Positions 1-63,611 are shown, counted from the first letter of the stretch. The stretch is DNA of 64,000 nt from Leptoclinus maculatus (GCA_032191485.1 JAVDOI010000011.1:16474617-16538616); one strand, 5' to 3'. Notes: generated by a model from the sequence alone, not told the origin. Made by a program: numbers and translations.

Positions 1-15
1 TGGGTTTGTCTAGCG

Positions 16-115
16 CAGTGGTTCCCAACCTTTTTGGCTTGTGACCGTTAAAGGAAAGCATTGTCAGCATGTGACTCCTCATCATAGGTTAAGGCCTGTA
101 ATAATTATTCAAATA
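16..115 (+). mobile_element. hAT-like non-autonomous repeat fragment
   Basis: The sequence starts CAGTGGTTCCCAACC and continues with TTTTTGGCTTGTGACC. This resembles terminal sequence that is very common in vertebrate, and especially teleost, hAT-type MITEs. There is no transposase frame. The family assignment is from memory of the terminal motif. Confidence 0.5.
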
Positions 116-1424
116 TTCTCGTTTTCATATTTGGAGAAAGTAGTATTTTTCAAGAAAAACAGCAAGAATGTCGTTAAATCAGCATTTTCTTTTTGTAATC
201 GCAAAATAGTTTTTTGTTGTTATCCCGCTCATCATCCATCAACCTGTGACTTAGGGACTCATTTGTGGAGTCCTGACAGCGGAGAATGTAAGCACAAGTT
301 GTAGATACTTTTACTTAAAGGTATAATATACAACCATTTCCAGAAAAACAATGTATACTCTGATCCAAAAAGAATCCCTCTCTTTCATCACTTATGACCC
401 ACTAGAGGTGTGTGGTGGGGTCTGTTTCTGCAAAGACCCCGCCCTCCGCCTGTATTTTCTCTTTTCTGCATATTTATCTTCCTTTTTTTTAATTCATCCA
501 GGCAGAACAAAAAATGGTTACCACACCTGGAAGTATCAGATCAGAATTGTATTCAAAATTGAAACGGCAAGCTGTTTTTTTTCATCTTGAATTCTCTGTA
601 ATCGTGCAGTCTCAGAGTCCAATGAGTCAGTATAGTAAGTGTACAAGGTACAGAGAAGATGAGAAACGTTTGCTTGGGATCCGGTCCTATCTGAAAGCTC
701 ATGTTGTATTTTCTCTCCTGCATTTGCGATGCAAATTTGTCGTTGTTTATCTCTAATAACAGATAGCCAAATTACAGATGTTACAATGTATTTACATTTT
801 AAGTCCCACTGTAGAAAAATGTGTCTTTTTACTCTACTAATCAAAGAAAACAGATTTAGTGCTTTGGAATGAAAGTATTCGTTAATGCACTATTATTCTA
901 TGGGAACTAATCACCCTTCAGATATAAAAAAAGCAGATCCAAACTATCCAAAATACCAGAGAATTATTAAAGAAATGGATACACAGATTTATTTATTACC
1001 AAAAGTCCATGTCACATGTAAGAAAAGCCCAAACCAACAACATCACACCTAAAGAATAGTCGGCCACTCTTCCCAGTATTGTTCCCTTGGCTGGTCAGGA
1101 GGTGGTGGTGAACCATCTTTTCACTTCCCCGTCATAAAAAGCAGAAGTGGTAAAGTGATGTAAGCGCTTTCGGGGCCGACATGCTGCACTTAATTAACCC
1201 GACACCCCTGACCTTTCAGACTTTCAGTTATTCGCTTTGTGTTCAGGAGGCACTTGACTCATTTTTGGTTTCCTTCCACCCCCCCCCCCCCAGATGAAAA
1301 GTCAAAAGGGATGAACAATGTTGTAATGCATGCCGTGTGGGTGGGGCGCTGGTGAAAGATCCTCTTCTGTATATGTCCGTATTCAAATAACAGATTACAG
1401 AGGTGATCAGTGTTGAGTTCTGAC

Positions 1425-1645
1425 AGGGCTGCAGCAAATCATTATTTCCATTATAGATTCATCTGACAGTTGTTTTCTCAATTAATTCGACTCAACTCAA
1501 TTACAGGTTTCGTCAATAAATTGTCAGAAAATAGTAAAAAAAATGCCAAATTTCCCAGCTCCAAGTGACATTCAAATTGCTCGTTTTATCTGAATAACAG
1601 TCAAAAACTAAAATATAATCAGTTTACTTTCATATATGACCAAAA
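1425..1645 (+). repeat. Dispersed percomorph repeat (AGGGCTGCA end, GTCAGAAAATAGT core)
   Basis: AGGGCTGCAGCAAATCATTA is followed by AATTAATTCGACT, then TTGTCAGAAAATAGT, then CAGTTTACTTTCATAT. I recognise this order of motifs from a repeat that is frequent in percomorph introns. No frame or poly(A) tail was seen. I do not assign a Repbase name. Confidence 0.5.
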
Positions 1646-2345
1646 AAGCACAGACTGTCTCGAGACGAAGCTCACCGTGGACAGCTGAAACTGAGACAGA
1701 AGAAACAGATATGAAGATAATTATGTTTACATTAGGAGTACTGGTGAGTCAGCCGTGACCTAGGCTCCAGTCTCTCTGTAATGAAGTATGTGTGTGCAGC
1801 ATGTCTCACGGGAATTTACTGGAACTGAATGAAGGGTACACATGACGCATCCATCAGTACACAGCATGTTTAACGGATTCCCAGTCCTGATGGTGCCGCT
1901 TTTTGTGGCCCAATCATTTTTGCTCTTTTAAGTCTAGTAAACATGAAACTAGAGAAAAGGGCAAACTTCAATTTAGTACATGAAAAGTGTTCAACAAATC
2001 ACAGCTTCATGATATGTTGTGGAGAAGCAAAACAAGACCACAACTTGTCTTTACATATGTGAGGTTAGGTCTTGTACATGAAAAAGGTTAGCAGACTGCA
2101 ATACATGTAAAGCTGATCGATCATTGCAGAACAACATACTGCTACACAAACATATGATCATTTTTTTCAGACTTTCCTTTAATCTGAGTTGTTATTACTC
2201 AATTTCATACTGGATATATTAGTACTCTCTGCCCTGTCTCTCAGAGTTTAATACAACAAAACGACAAAAAAAAATCTGCAAAAAACAAATGTCTTTGGCT
2301 GAATTGGTCACAACCCAAATATGTAATTGGTGAGGAAGGCACTGC

Positions 2346-2385
2346 TAGGTTTTAAGGGGTCACAAGCCAAAGAGTTTCGGGAAGT
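2346..2385 (-). mobile_element. Inverted fragment of the same hAT-like repeat
   Basis: On the minus strand this reads TTCCCGAAACTCTTTGGC and then TTGTGACCCCTTAAAACC, which aligns with the fragment starting at 16 (TTCCCAACCTTTTTGGC, TTGTGACC). The upstream flank to about 2260 may be part of the copy. Confidence 0.45.
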
Positions 2386-3632
2386 TAAGCCCCAGTTTAA
2401 ATCTTAGAATGTATGAAATTGTATTCATGTTTCATTAAAAATAATATAATTTGTTATAATTAAAGCACATTTAGTATGGTAAAAAAAAACACATATTGTA
2501 GTCATTTTGGAATCAAACACTAGCTGAACTGCAAATGGAGAAGTTGCCCTCTGCCTTCTTTTATGATAACTTTTCCCCACAAAAACTGAAAAGTCATACC
2601 TATCATTAACTTAAACCTCAAAACAATGAATGCATTCATTCAGAACAAGAACAAAGAAATCAGGAACATTTGAAAGGATCTGGTAAATCCCCTAACTACC
2701 CATTTAGACTGAATCCGCATGCTTTATTATAACAGTTTATCATATGATATCACCCACATGATCAATTACATTCCCAACGTGTTCCCATGAGTCCACCATG
2801 CCCACATGTGTTGACCATGTTAATTAATGGGCGCAGAGAAACAGCAACTTGAACAGATGGCATTGATCTGCATTCCACTTACTATGCAAGTGCTACGTTT
2901 GAGAATCCAATTGATTTAAGGTGGACGCAAAACATTGTAAACGTAATCGTTCAGTGTCTTTTTTTAGCCACTAGATGGCAACATTGCACCAAATACTGTG
3001 ACTATATGTGTTCAGCTCCACAGGTCTTTGAGTCCCCTGAAGTAGAAATGGGAAAGGTCATGATCGGGAAGCACCACAGATGTGTTGCACAGAAAATGGT
3101 ATTTGAACAATGGTTTATCACTATGTGTTATAAGTGAAAACTATTTCTCACTGTTTGCCCACGATTTCATCTTTAAATCTGCATTTTTCATTCAGTTTAG
3201 TAGCGATGGAATATCTCCTCGCATGTCTTAGTTTTTAAGTATGCACGCTCATGATAACATTGTTTTTTGTTTACTAATAAGGCATCAAGGAAATTGCATT
3301 CTGCTTGTCTCTTGTCTCCATGTTTAAATGGTAAACATCTATATCGGTCTTCTTTTATGTCGACTAGAGAGCATATTGGTAGACATAAGGCCCATTGTCG
3401 TAAGCATATGCCAGATTTTTTTACAACTAGTCATTTTTATGAGTCTTCAATTCAATCAGGCCATTATTATCATCAGCCCAACCTTTTGATTTACGAGAAC
3501 ATCTGGTGGTTGTACAAGAGCGCCTATACAACTCCTTTCTGATCACTTACTTCAAAATGTCTATTAGAGTTATTATGCAGTTTTTTTATTTTTTTAAATA
3601 GACTTCCCATATGTGCACACTTGAGTGGAATT

Positions 3633-3634
<2 letters not shown>

Positions 3635-3713
<79 letters not shown>
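3635..3713. repeat. (CA)n microsatellite
   Basis: An uninterrupted CA array of about 39 units. Confidence 0.97.
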
Positions 3714-3715
<2 letters not shown>

Positions 3716-4041
3716 TTACATCGTTTACATGGGGTGCGCATTCCTGTCTGCGCGTAATGGCCGGAGATATGTTGCAAACCTTTAATGTCTGGGTGCCACG
3801 GAGTTAGTAAATCGCGGTATTAACATGGCTGGATCATCGGGCCCCAACTGACATCTCTGTTTTTGGATACTGAGACGGTGATTTGGGCTAACAGTGTGCG
3901 TTGGTGCTCGGGGATATAAATATATGCCACCCCAGGGGCCTCGAGTGTTCGCGCTGGCCCGCATGCCGACCAAGGCAGACAGGATCATGGCGAGAGAGCC
4001 TGCCACAATCAAACAAATGTGCTGAAGGATAGCTCTGAGCT

Positions 4042-4103
4042 TGTGTGTCCGTGTGTGTGTGTGTGTGTGTCCGTGTGTGTTTGTGTGTGTGTGCGTGCAT
4101 GCG
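4042..4103. repeat. Interrupted (GT)n microsatellite
   Basis: GT array broken by CC and TT. Confidence 0.9.
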
Positions 4104-5399
4104 TAAAAGTGAGGCAGTGTGAGAGACATTTGATCTCACGTTGCTTTTATTTGTCACTATTTATTATATGGTGTACTCACGTGGTGGGGCGGTTACATGT
4201 CTCCCCCCACAGCAGGAGACACAAATAAACATCTATAGACAATGATGAGATGATTGCGGGGGTGTGGTGTCCAACCTTGACCGTTTATGGCATATACAGA
4301 CTGCTGAGACTCTTATTTCTGGGTATGCTGGCTGCACGCAGGATGAGGAGATATAACTAATGACATGTAGTGTCATTAGATTATTAGTTAGGTTACTAGA
4401 ATTACATTAATATATTTATATTACACAAAACTGTACACAATTTGTTATAATATTACTTTTTTTTTACTGAGGCTCTTAATCTAATCGTGCAGCTTTACAA
4501 AACTGTGATGCCAACAATTTAAACGTGTCAAACCGATTCATTTCAGCAATCCCTGATAAAATCGTAATTTTCAAAGATGCCCCCCCCTGATAAAACAAAC
4601 AGACGAACTGACTCTCTCGTTCTTTCCATTTCATTATAATGAACCAAACAGTACTTATTGAACAGATGGCCCTCAGACAATTCAATTTGACAATTTGGAA
4701 ATGACTCTGTAATGATGGGGGAAACCAGGACTGATGGGGAGCACGATGAGAGCGAACGTGCTCACTCTCTGCGAGCTGGAGCGCACTTTTTCATGCACGT
4801 GAGCCCACCTTGCAGTTTCATGGTTCTGTGAGCAATTTTTTTTTTATTTATTTATTTCACACATTTTGTTTTTGTTTATTTTGTTTCTGGGCAGTTATTT
4901 TTGAGTGGTTGTATTTTTTGGACAGCGGGACACTGCGCAGTTTAGCTGTAATCCTCGTATTTATGTTGGATTCCGCACTTAGTCCCGCAAGACTATGTAA
5001 TGCATCTAATCAAAGCTAATTTCAAACCATCGGGCTGTAACAGAAAAAAAGAAATGTGCGCAGCGGCTGCCAGGCTTTTTGTGAGCTGAAACTTTCTTAA
5101 GCTCATAATCTGCCAGAGTTGATACTCTGAATGAGCACTTGGACCGCCCGACGCGGTTGATTCAATTCTTATGAGGAAAAAAAAAACTATTTAAATAAAA
5201 AGAAATGTTCAAATTAAGTGATTTTTGTATTATTTTCAAAGAAACACTCTTGCACACTGGGAAATTGAAATACGGATGTTCATTTGTGAATGTTGAATTC
5301 ATTTGACAGAAGTAAGCGCAATTAACTCTGCGCACAGGCGGTGGAAGTATACTCCTCACATTGTGTCATCTCATTTGGGCTCTCGCACGTTTTTTGTCA

Positions 5400-5711
5400 C
5401 ATAGTAACGAGACGAAACTCCGCTTTATTCTGGTGCTCGTGTAAAACATTGGATCGGCTTCTGTTTCGTCTTGTTTTGCAGACAGATGCGGGCACATTTC
5501 CATAGCTGCGGCTCAAGTGACAACGCAGCGAACGCACGATGGATGTTCCAGCCACCGCGGGTCTGCTCTCCACTCTGCCCTTTAGCCTCAGTGTGCAAAC
5601 TGCACGGATTAAACTAATATCCTCCCCTGAGCTAATGTTTGATAGTCGCGCATTCGTTAATTGTCAACTCTAAACACAGAGCACACGCACGCGCTGGCAC
5701 ACGTGAGCGCG

Positions 5712-5748
<37 letters not shown>

Positions 5749-6620
5749 CGTGCGCAGCTTCTGTCTAAGTGGCTGGGGCGGGACGCTGCGTGGGACGAGG
5801 CGGGGACAGCAGGCAGGCGGACAGCGTGCTGGTCGGGTTGGTGGACAGCTGATGGTCCGCGTTGTTAACTGGGGGGCGTTCCTACTTGCCTTGTAAATCC
5901 CGCCTCCCTCACCTACTAGTTCTCTCTCCAGTTTGGCATCCCAGAGATGGTCCAAAGTGATTCCTCAGGGAAGAATAGAGCGCAAATCACCCGAGCAGGA
6001 GCTGACGAGGAGCGGAGCCGCAGTTTGCCCAGGACAGCCTCTTTAATTGCGCGTAATCTTCCGTTTCATTCATCTGAACGGAGGAGAAGACTCTGCAAAT
6101 ACAGACACGGAGCGAAGGAGTGTGAAGCGTGTTTCATCTCCTTGGTTTTTCTTTCCCACCGCGGACTGTTTGTTGCAGAAAGTGACATTTTGCTTGTGTT
6201 TTTGTCAGCTGCACCTTGATCCGGGGGACTGTCGCCAACTCCGTGCAGCCTCTCATCCTGCGCTTCCCCTTTCATCGTTCTCAGCGTTGTTCATCTTCAC
6301 AGCTGCTGCTTCCCCCTCTCTCTTTTTTTATTTTTTTTTCTCTCGTGGAGTCGCTGACATGAGGTGCAGCTAACCCTGGATGCCGACAGCTCCCCTTTTT
6401 CCTTCCACATGTCGCATCTTTTGTTTACTTTGAGAAACACGCGCAACTAAACGCCAAGTGAAACAGACCACGCCACTTTGCTCCTCTGACAGCGCGATCA
6501 AACAGACACAAGAGGAGGGGAGGCACGGGAAAAAAAGGAGGGAGCCCAGGAGAGGAGGATAGAGAGAGAGAGAGGAGAGAGAGCGTGAGAGAGACAGCGA
6601 CAGCGTGAAGGTGCGTTTTG
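5400..6620 (+). promoter_or_regulatory. ebf1: Presumed ebf1 promoter and 5' untranslated region
   Basis: The base composition shifts from AT-rich upstream DNA to GC- and CpG-richer sequence from about 5400, reaching into exon 1. No convincing TATA box was seen, which fits a CpG-type promoter. A purine (GA) tract at 6553-6598 lies directly before the start codon. Upstream ATGs at 5947 and 6047 open frames of 90 and 108 codons. The transcription start could not be fixed. Confidence 0.45.
5714..5747. repeat. (CA)n microsatellite in the promoter region
   Basis: About 17 CA units, some 870 bp upstream of the start codon. Confidence 0.95.
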
Positions 6621-57483
<50,863 letters not shown>

Positions 57484-58793
57484 AGGATCTGGGATAGCTG
57501 GAGATTTGGGAATGTTGAGAGGAAAAGACACAGTAGCAGAGTCTGGCGAGTCTCTGTTGTGCTCCGGAGCTGAACTGAAGGAAGTCAAGATAAGACGCAG
57601 GACTCTGTTAAACTCAGGCCTTTCCATTGGGATTTCATCTGAAGGGATAGGGGAGGAGAAGAAAAAAAAAAAAAGGAACAATACCAACCTTTGTGATGTA
57701 ATTTCCCTCTTGGTTGAATTAGTGTAGCTTCTCTGACACCGCGTTGGATGGAGTGTATAAAGACTGATAGTTTACCCACAGTGTGACACTGACCTCATGA
57801 AAAGAGCATTTATTTATCTTTATGTTTATGCCTGTAAGGTTTGGGTTTGATTACTGGAGGCCCCACGCCGTCTTGCAATTTATAACTCGCACAAACAACA
57901 GTGAAGTGTTGTGTTTGGCCATGAAGTTTACGTAACCTCTGTCACAATAGAGGATGCTTTCCTTAGCTTTCCTAAAGCCACATAACAACACACTGGCCAA
58001 ATGGAACCAAGGTCAACAACACAAAAAAAAACAAAGAAATAGAGAAAGTCAACCCTCAACTTTCCAAAAACATGCCTTTCTTTTTTCCCCCCCGTTTGGT
58101 TTGTTGGTTTGAATTTTAATAAAACTGTGAGGATTGAGCTGTTTGCAATATGCTTTTCCGCTTGTCATGTGAAGAAAAGGTGATGATTTAGCCAAAATTG
58201 ACTTTTTGTCAGAGATTTTAGTGGAGACTTGAAAAGCCCGAGGATGTGTGCGTCCAGCCAGCACTGTACTGAAGGAGTCTAGCAAATATCAAATTAGAAT
58301 AAATGCGTGATATATTTTTGTACATAAAAAAAAAAGTTGAATTTTTCATTTGACGGTTCTTTTCTTTTTTGCGATAGCTATAGTTTGAAATGTAAACATT
58401 AAATGTCTTAAGGCAGCTTCTCAGTACAGAAGATAGATTTACTGTGTGTTGTCAATATCTCATCTGCTAAACATGACAAACATGGATTTGGATACAAAAA
58501 AAGGGGATTCTGTAAAATATCCTATAAATAATGTATTTATCCCTTGTATTTGTACATTTCCTCTCACCCTCGTTTAGTTGTGTTGTGTAAGTTTAATACA
58601 GTAAGTGAACATATTTCACAGTGTTTTGTTTCATTATTTACTGTTGTCTCCCACTATTTAAATGTGACTTATTTTTTTTTTTTTAATCTTTTTTTGTTTG
58701 TTTTGTATGTTGACTGTTTTGCATTGGTATACCATGCTTTAAGTTGTTGATTCAAAAACATGCCATTGTCTATTTTTGTATTATTTGTAAGTT

Positions 58794-58799
58794 AATAAA
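58794..58799 (+). terminator. Poly(A) signal AATAAA (proximal)
   Basis: AATAAA lies in GTTAATAAAAAACTTTCGG and is followed within 40 nt by a T-rich and TG-containing element, the usual arrangement for cleavage and polyadenylation. A weaker AATAAA upstream at 58118 lacks such a clear downstream element. Confidence 0.7.
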
Positions 58800-60374
58800 A
58801 AACTTTCGGTTTTTTTTCCTTATGAAAATGTTTATTGTATGGCAAAAAAGTAGCATCTTATTCAGAGTATTTGGTTGAAGTAGATTTTTTAAGAATATAT
58901 ACACACATTAATATATACTGTAAATCTATATCTTTTTGTTTGAGCTCTGAGGCTTTCAGATTGATACTGTTCTTGAACTGATAATATGCATGGGTTCTTC
59001 TCTTGAGTGACACTTTCTTTTTGTGTGTGTGGAAACCAAGAGAACTAAGAAATTGCTCTGTGTTTTTTCTTTCTTTGAGTTCCTCTTCCCCCCCCCCCTC
59101 TGTTCTTTCATTTCCAATGTTATTTATGCCTGCTTACATACTGTATCTATATACTCTTTCTTTTTTTTCTGTCACTGTAATCTTTACCAGCAGTCTAGAT
59201 GCCTTAACAATGCAAACCCATTCTTCATTCAATCACGTGTACAGTTTTCTACCCTCACCACAATTGTCTATTGCCACAGAGGAATTCATGGGAACTTGGG
59301 GACAAAGCACAAACCCGCTGTGTTTGGTGGTGAAGCCAGACAAGAATACAAAGAGCCATAATTCAACGATCACACACACACACACACACACACACCCCGA
59401 TGTACTATAATACCACAGCAATGGCACGCTTTGAAGGACAGTCGACGCTGAGAGGCCTGTCTCAGCTGTGCTCGTTGCACTTTAGTGTTCACAGAAACAC
59501 TTTGTCTTTCTTTCTTTTTTTGGTAGCGTTTATGTAGCTTTTTTTCCCCCGATTAATGAAATAATTTCAACCGCATGTTGGTAATATTTCTCATCAGCCA
59601 CAGGATCACAACAGTGTGACACCACGGAGCTGTTTTTGTTGTAGTACAAAGGGGGCGCACAGTGAAGACGAGCACTGTCACAGCACAATTTTAATCTCAC
59701 ACGTGGAGCCGTAGGTCTGACTCCAGCATCTGACAGTCGATCCCCCCCCTCAGTCCTCCCCGTGTATTAGCCTTCGGACATTACAGCTTCATTACAAGCT
59801 AAACACAACAAGAACAAGGGAGGAAGCATGAAAGGGAGCTCCTTGGCCTCTCAGCCATTTCTGTAGTCTTTTTCTTTGTGTCTGCCGTGTGTCTTCAAGC
59901 TGTTGCCGGACAGAGAATAGGGCTTTTCTCTCTGCTTTTCCTTTCTAGAGCCTGGTTTTGTTAAGTGTGTAGAAAGGACCGTTTTAACAGAGGCGCCTGC
60001 TGACAGACGAGTGTTTTTCAGGCACTTGTGTGCCTGTGCTGGTCGGGGCCGGGGCGGGAGGGGCCACACCGTATCTGTTTCAAATGAACTACAGAGGTCT
60101 GTTGTCATACAATGGCTTCTTTGTAAGCAGAGTTCCATCCTGATTATGAATATTGGTAATGGGTGATAAAGTTTTGTATTTAGGTAACAAACAACAAAAA
60201 AAAAGATGCAAACCAAATAGCTGGTGTCTATTTTTCCCTCTGTTTTCTCTCTGACTGCAAATACACTGAACAGCTCTATGATATAAGGGGAGAAAAAAAA
60301 TCTACTGTATAGATTGTTATTGTTTTTGATGAAAACTGAGCTGTAAGATAACTTTTGGACTCTCACAATGTTGA

Positions 60375-60380
60375 ATTAAA
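60375..60380 (+). terminator. Poly(A) signal ATTAAA (distal)
   Basis: ATTAAA is followed by a GT/T-rich stretch (CTTGTCTGTGACTTTGTCAG) 10-30 nt downstream. It would define the long 3' UTR form. Confidence 0.5.
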
Positions 60381-60659
60381 GTTACCTCTTGTCTGTGACT
60401 TTGTCAGTTGTCATTTTCTTATTTTGAAATATGCCACGTTTTGGATTTCTGTGACACGATCATCAAACATGAACTTCGTTTCGCTCAATTCAGTGAGATT
60501 TTTTCTGATCTTTTCTGATTGAAAACGTCATCTCCAAATAGCTGTCAGGCGGTTGGCTAAGAATAGAGGAGAACTGGCTAACACTAATTCCACAGGTCAG
60601 AAAGAGGCCTGCATATACCGCCCCCCCCCCCCCATCCCCCATCCCCCCCGCTGGTCTCT

Positions 60660-60885
60660 TTTCTCTAATGAATCTAATTCATTAATGCATTACTGATGGC
60701 ATGGTGAACATGGTTAGCCTGACAAGTTTCCTCCTAAACATATTAGTTAATGATGATTCCGAGGTTATTAATTGCGAACGCACCAGCCCACCATAATTGA
60801 GTCATCATTTGCATACCCGGTCATCAGCAGAAAATTAATTTATTTTTTATTTTTTGCATATCTAATTTAGGGGCCTGAGATTGGA
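60660..60885. promoter_or_regulatory. Candidate conserved non-coding element downstream of ebf1
   Basis: Contains CTAATTCATTAATGCATTAC, GGTTATTAATTGCG, a perfect octamer ATTTGCAT at 60807-60814 and GAAAATTAATTT. It starts about 280 bp after the distal poly(A) signal. Confidence 0.3.
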
Positions 60886-62395
60886 TTAGCTTGTGAAAAG
60901 AGCGGATCCCAGGATTCTGCTGACCTCAAAGTGTTCCAGGGTCTCCACGGTAACTGGAGGCTTCCGCAACACCAAGGGTGGGGGTGTGGGTGGAGAGTGA
61001 GACGACCTGGAAGTACTGATGAAATAAGAACTCGTAAACACCGTGTGCGCTTGTGAGCGTTTGCCTCCTTAATTGCCCAAAGGTTTGTAACTGCACAGGG
61101 CTTTTTCTCCCACATATCTAATAACAGAGTTGATAGTTTGCTGACAAACAGCAAAGTGGGTTGTAGTGTGCACGGTTTAGCAGTAAGAGGTGGGATATTG
61201 AATTATGGAGGTTACACACTCAGTGCTGGAGAAAATGAGTCCTGGAGCCTAATGTTTTTGATTAGCGAGCCGAGCAACGCTGCCATGTTGCTGCACCGCG
61301 CGGCTCCAGGGATTCCGCTTTCCCCCAAATGCGGCTTGTAGTGCAACACACACACACACACACACATTCAAACACACGCGCACACTCATAAATCATAAGT
61401 GCACACAGACAAAAGGTGGACCCATTTTGCTCTTTGTTTCCAGCAGCTTTTTTCGGGCCCAGATAGACTGGTCAGTGTGGGAGGACAGTAGGAGTGGGAG
61501 GCCGAGGGCAGCGTGGAGCCGGCAGCCCTCTGGAGACATAACATTGGACACTATTCCTGGAGAACTACGGGCCTACTCCTCTGGATACGGAAGACGGAGC
61601 CTTCACACATCAAGAGAGGTGCTGCTCAGGAGCTTCTGTGCTACTAGTATCCTAATGAAATATATTAATGCACATATTCCTCACTATCTCGCTCTCCTCC
61701 TCCTCCTCCTCCTCCCATTTCTCATTCTCCTCCCTGCATGGACACATGAAGGGAGGAAGAGCGGAGAGGCGTGTTTGAAAGAAAAACAGGAGTCCCCATG
61801 GGGATCCCGCCTAAAGAAAGGAAAGGAAAGAAACGGAGAGGAGAGAGGAAGTGAGAAGGGGGGGCTGTTCAATATGGAGGCAGACCTAGACAGTGAGCAA
61901 AAGACAAGGAGAGGAGGGATGAATATTAATAATATTCTACGTTGGAAAGTAGTCACAATGGACATCATAGAGAGATGAAGAGAGGCAATGGGAAGTTCCA
62001 TTCCAGGCCTTGCTTATAATGTGTGTGCATGTGTGTGTGTGTGTGTTTGCAGGTGCACACTTTCTGTATGCGTGAACACGCCTACCAGCAAGACGAAGCA
62101 TATTGTGAGTGCATGCGTACCCTGGAACGAGTGTGCACTCACATTCAGGTTTGCGCTCTCGCTGGCGAGGGTGTGTGGTCGTTTCCCACAGTAATTATCC
62201 CGACGACTGTGGGTGTCTGTCTATGATCTGTGTGGTACCTGTCAGAGGGAGCCCGGCAGAGCCCGTGCTTTATATTCCCTGTAATTGCTGCTGCTAATTT
62301 ACTGTGCGTTGGCCTAATGAGCAGGGAGGTGAGGGGCTGGGGTATGTAATGGATGTTAGAGAGATAGCGATAGAGAGATGGATTTCACCACTGCC

Positions 62396-62398
<3 letters not shown>

Positions 62399-62441
<43 letters not shown>
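62399..62441. repeat. (GA)n microsatellite
   Basis: About 21 GA units. Confidence 0.95.
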
Positions 62442-62443
<2 letters not shown>

Positions 62444-63364
62444 GAAGGGGAGGAGGCCGGCGAACTGCTTGTGTTAAGCAAGCATGTAGAACACTTATCT
62501 TTATTGTTCTACTGAAATGAAAAAAAAACACAAAAGATAAGCTATTTGCCCCCCCCCTCTCTCTCTCTCTCTCCCATTCCCATTCCATCCTCCCCTCAGC
62601 TGACAGTACAGTGGCAACTGCAGCGAGCACATTAGAAAAGCTTTTTGTTATGTTGATTAATGATAAAAGCAAATCCATAAATAATATAGATTATTTATTC
62701 CATTTATTCACATGCTAATTAGAGCCAAAAGCAGATACCTCAGAGAGATCCCCCCCCCCCCCCCCCCCCCCTCATCTGTTCCAGTGCAACCAGATAGACC
62801 GACTGACATTCAGACAGAGGCACAGACAGTCCCATATTAATGTCATTCACACTTTGAAGCACCAGTGGTATCTTGTGATGGGGACACGTCCACCCTTCAT
62901 TTCTCCCTAATGAGGTCACGATAGAGGCCAGTGGTTTTCTGCACACGCACCCACCCCCCCTCCCCCCCTCTGCCTTTACTCTCCGCGCGCTCATGACGCT
63001 CGCTGGATTGACAGGGTCGTCTTTGATTGATGCACCGCGGTTCCTCCACATGTTCTACAGCTCAGTCGTTTAATTACGTTTCCTAAGCATCATTAAGTAC
63101 CATTATATTCGATCATATTCTAATGAGAGAGGTGGCCGGTCGCAGGACAAGCTAATTGGCGATTAATGTTGTGTATCAGTGAGAGACAATGCAAGATTGG
63201 CCGTTTAATGACACAACACTGTATTTAAGTGCTGAATATGTAAAAACACAAACAGAGGGAGGGGGGGAATTAGCCAAGCCGTGATTGAAATCAAAACAAA
63301 TATTGGCTTTTAAAGGTCTAATCTCTCTTGGCCTCCTCACACCACCTGGCTTTCCTCCACTCCC

Positions 63365-63402
<38 letters not shown>

Positions 63403-63564
63403 TTCCTGGATTATTCTGAATTGTTCACCTCTTGGCCACATTACACACACTTACTCAGATAATGCTGGAAACCGCCTCTGCAGGCATAACTCACCTGCTC
63501 CTCCAGATTAACCGCTAACTCAGTATTGATGCACTGCTTCGCAGGTACGTACGCACATGAGAGG

Positions 63565-63569
<5 letters not shown>

Positions 63570-63611
<42 letters not shown>
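63570..63611. repeat. (CA)n microsatellite
   Basis: About 20 CA units, ending in an A6 run. Confidence 0.95.

Larger units (their letters stand above)
1..5399. other. Upstream intergenic DNA
   Basis: No gene was recognised. The stretch holds hAT-like repeat fragments at 16-115 and 2346-2385, a dispersed percomorph repeat at 1425-1645, a CA array at 3635-3713, a GT-rich array at 4042-4103 and a nested palindrome at 4354-4390. The remainder is AT-rich unique-looking sequence. Confidence 0.6.
57484..60400 (+). other. ebf1: ebf1 3' untranslated region
   Basis: AT-rich sequence follows the stop codon, with AU-rich motifs (for example ATTTATTTAT near 57808) and long T or A runs. Two good poly(A) signals give a short form of about 1.3 kb and a long form of about 2.9 kb. 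The block around 58280-58370 is AT-rich and even in composition, and looks like conserved UTR sequence. The exact ends are inferred. Confidence 0.7.

Noticed and set aside
3267..3542. 91-codon frame with several His and Cys residues, reminiscent of a zinc finger
   Set aside because: The Cys/His spacing does not fit a C2H2 finger, and there is no similarity or splice context.
3586..3807. Frames of Cys-Val or His-Thr repeats here and at many other sites
   Set aside because: They are translations of CA/GT microsatellites.
59851..60366. 171-codon open frame antisense to the 3' UTR
   Set aside because: It lies within the ebf1 3' UTR on the opposite strand, has no domain, and its composition reflects AT-rich UTR.
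61427..61978. 183-codon open frame on the plus strand downstream of ebf1
   Set aside because: Low-complexity stretches (poly-Leu from CTC repeats, Lys/Glu/Arg from purine tracts), no recognisable domain, no splice or promoter context.
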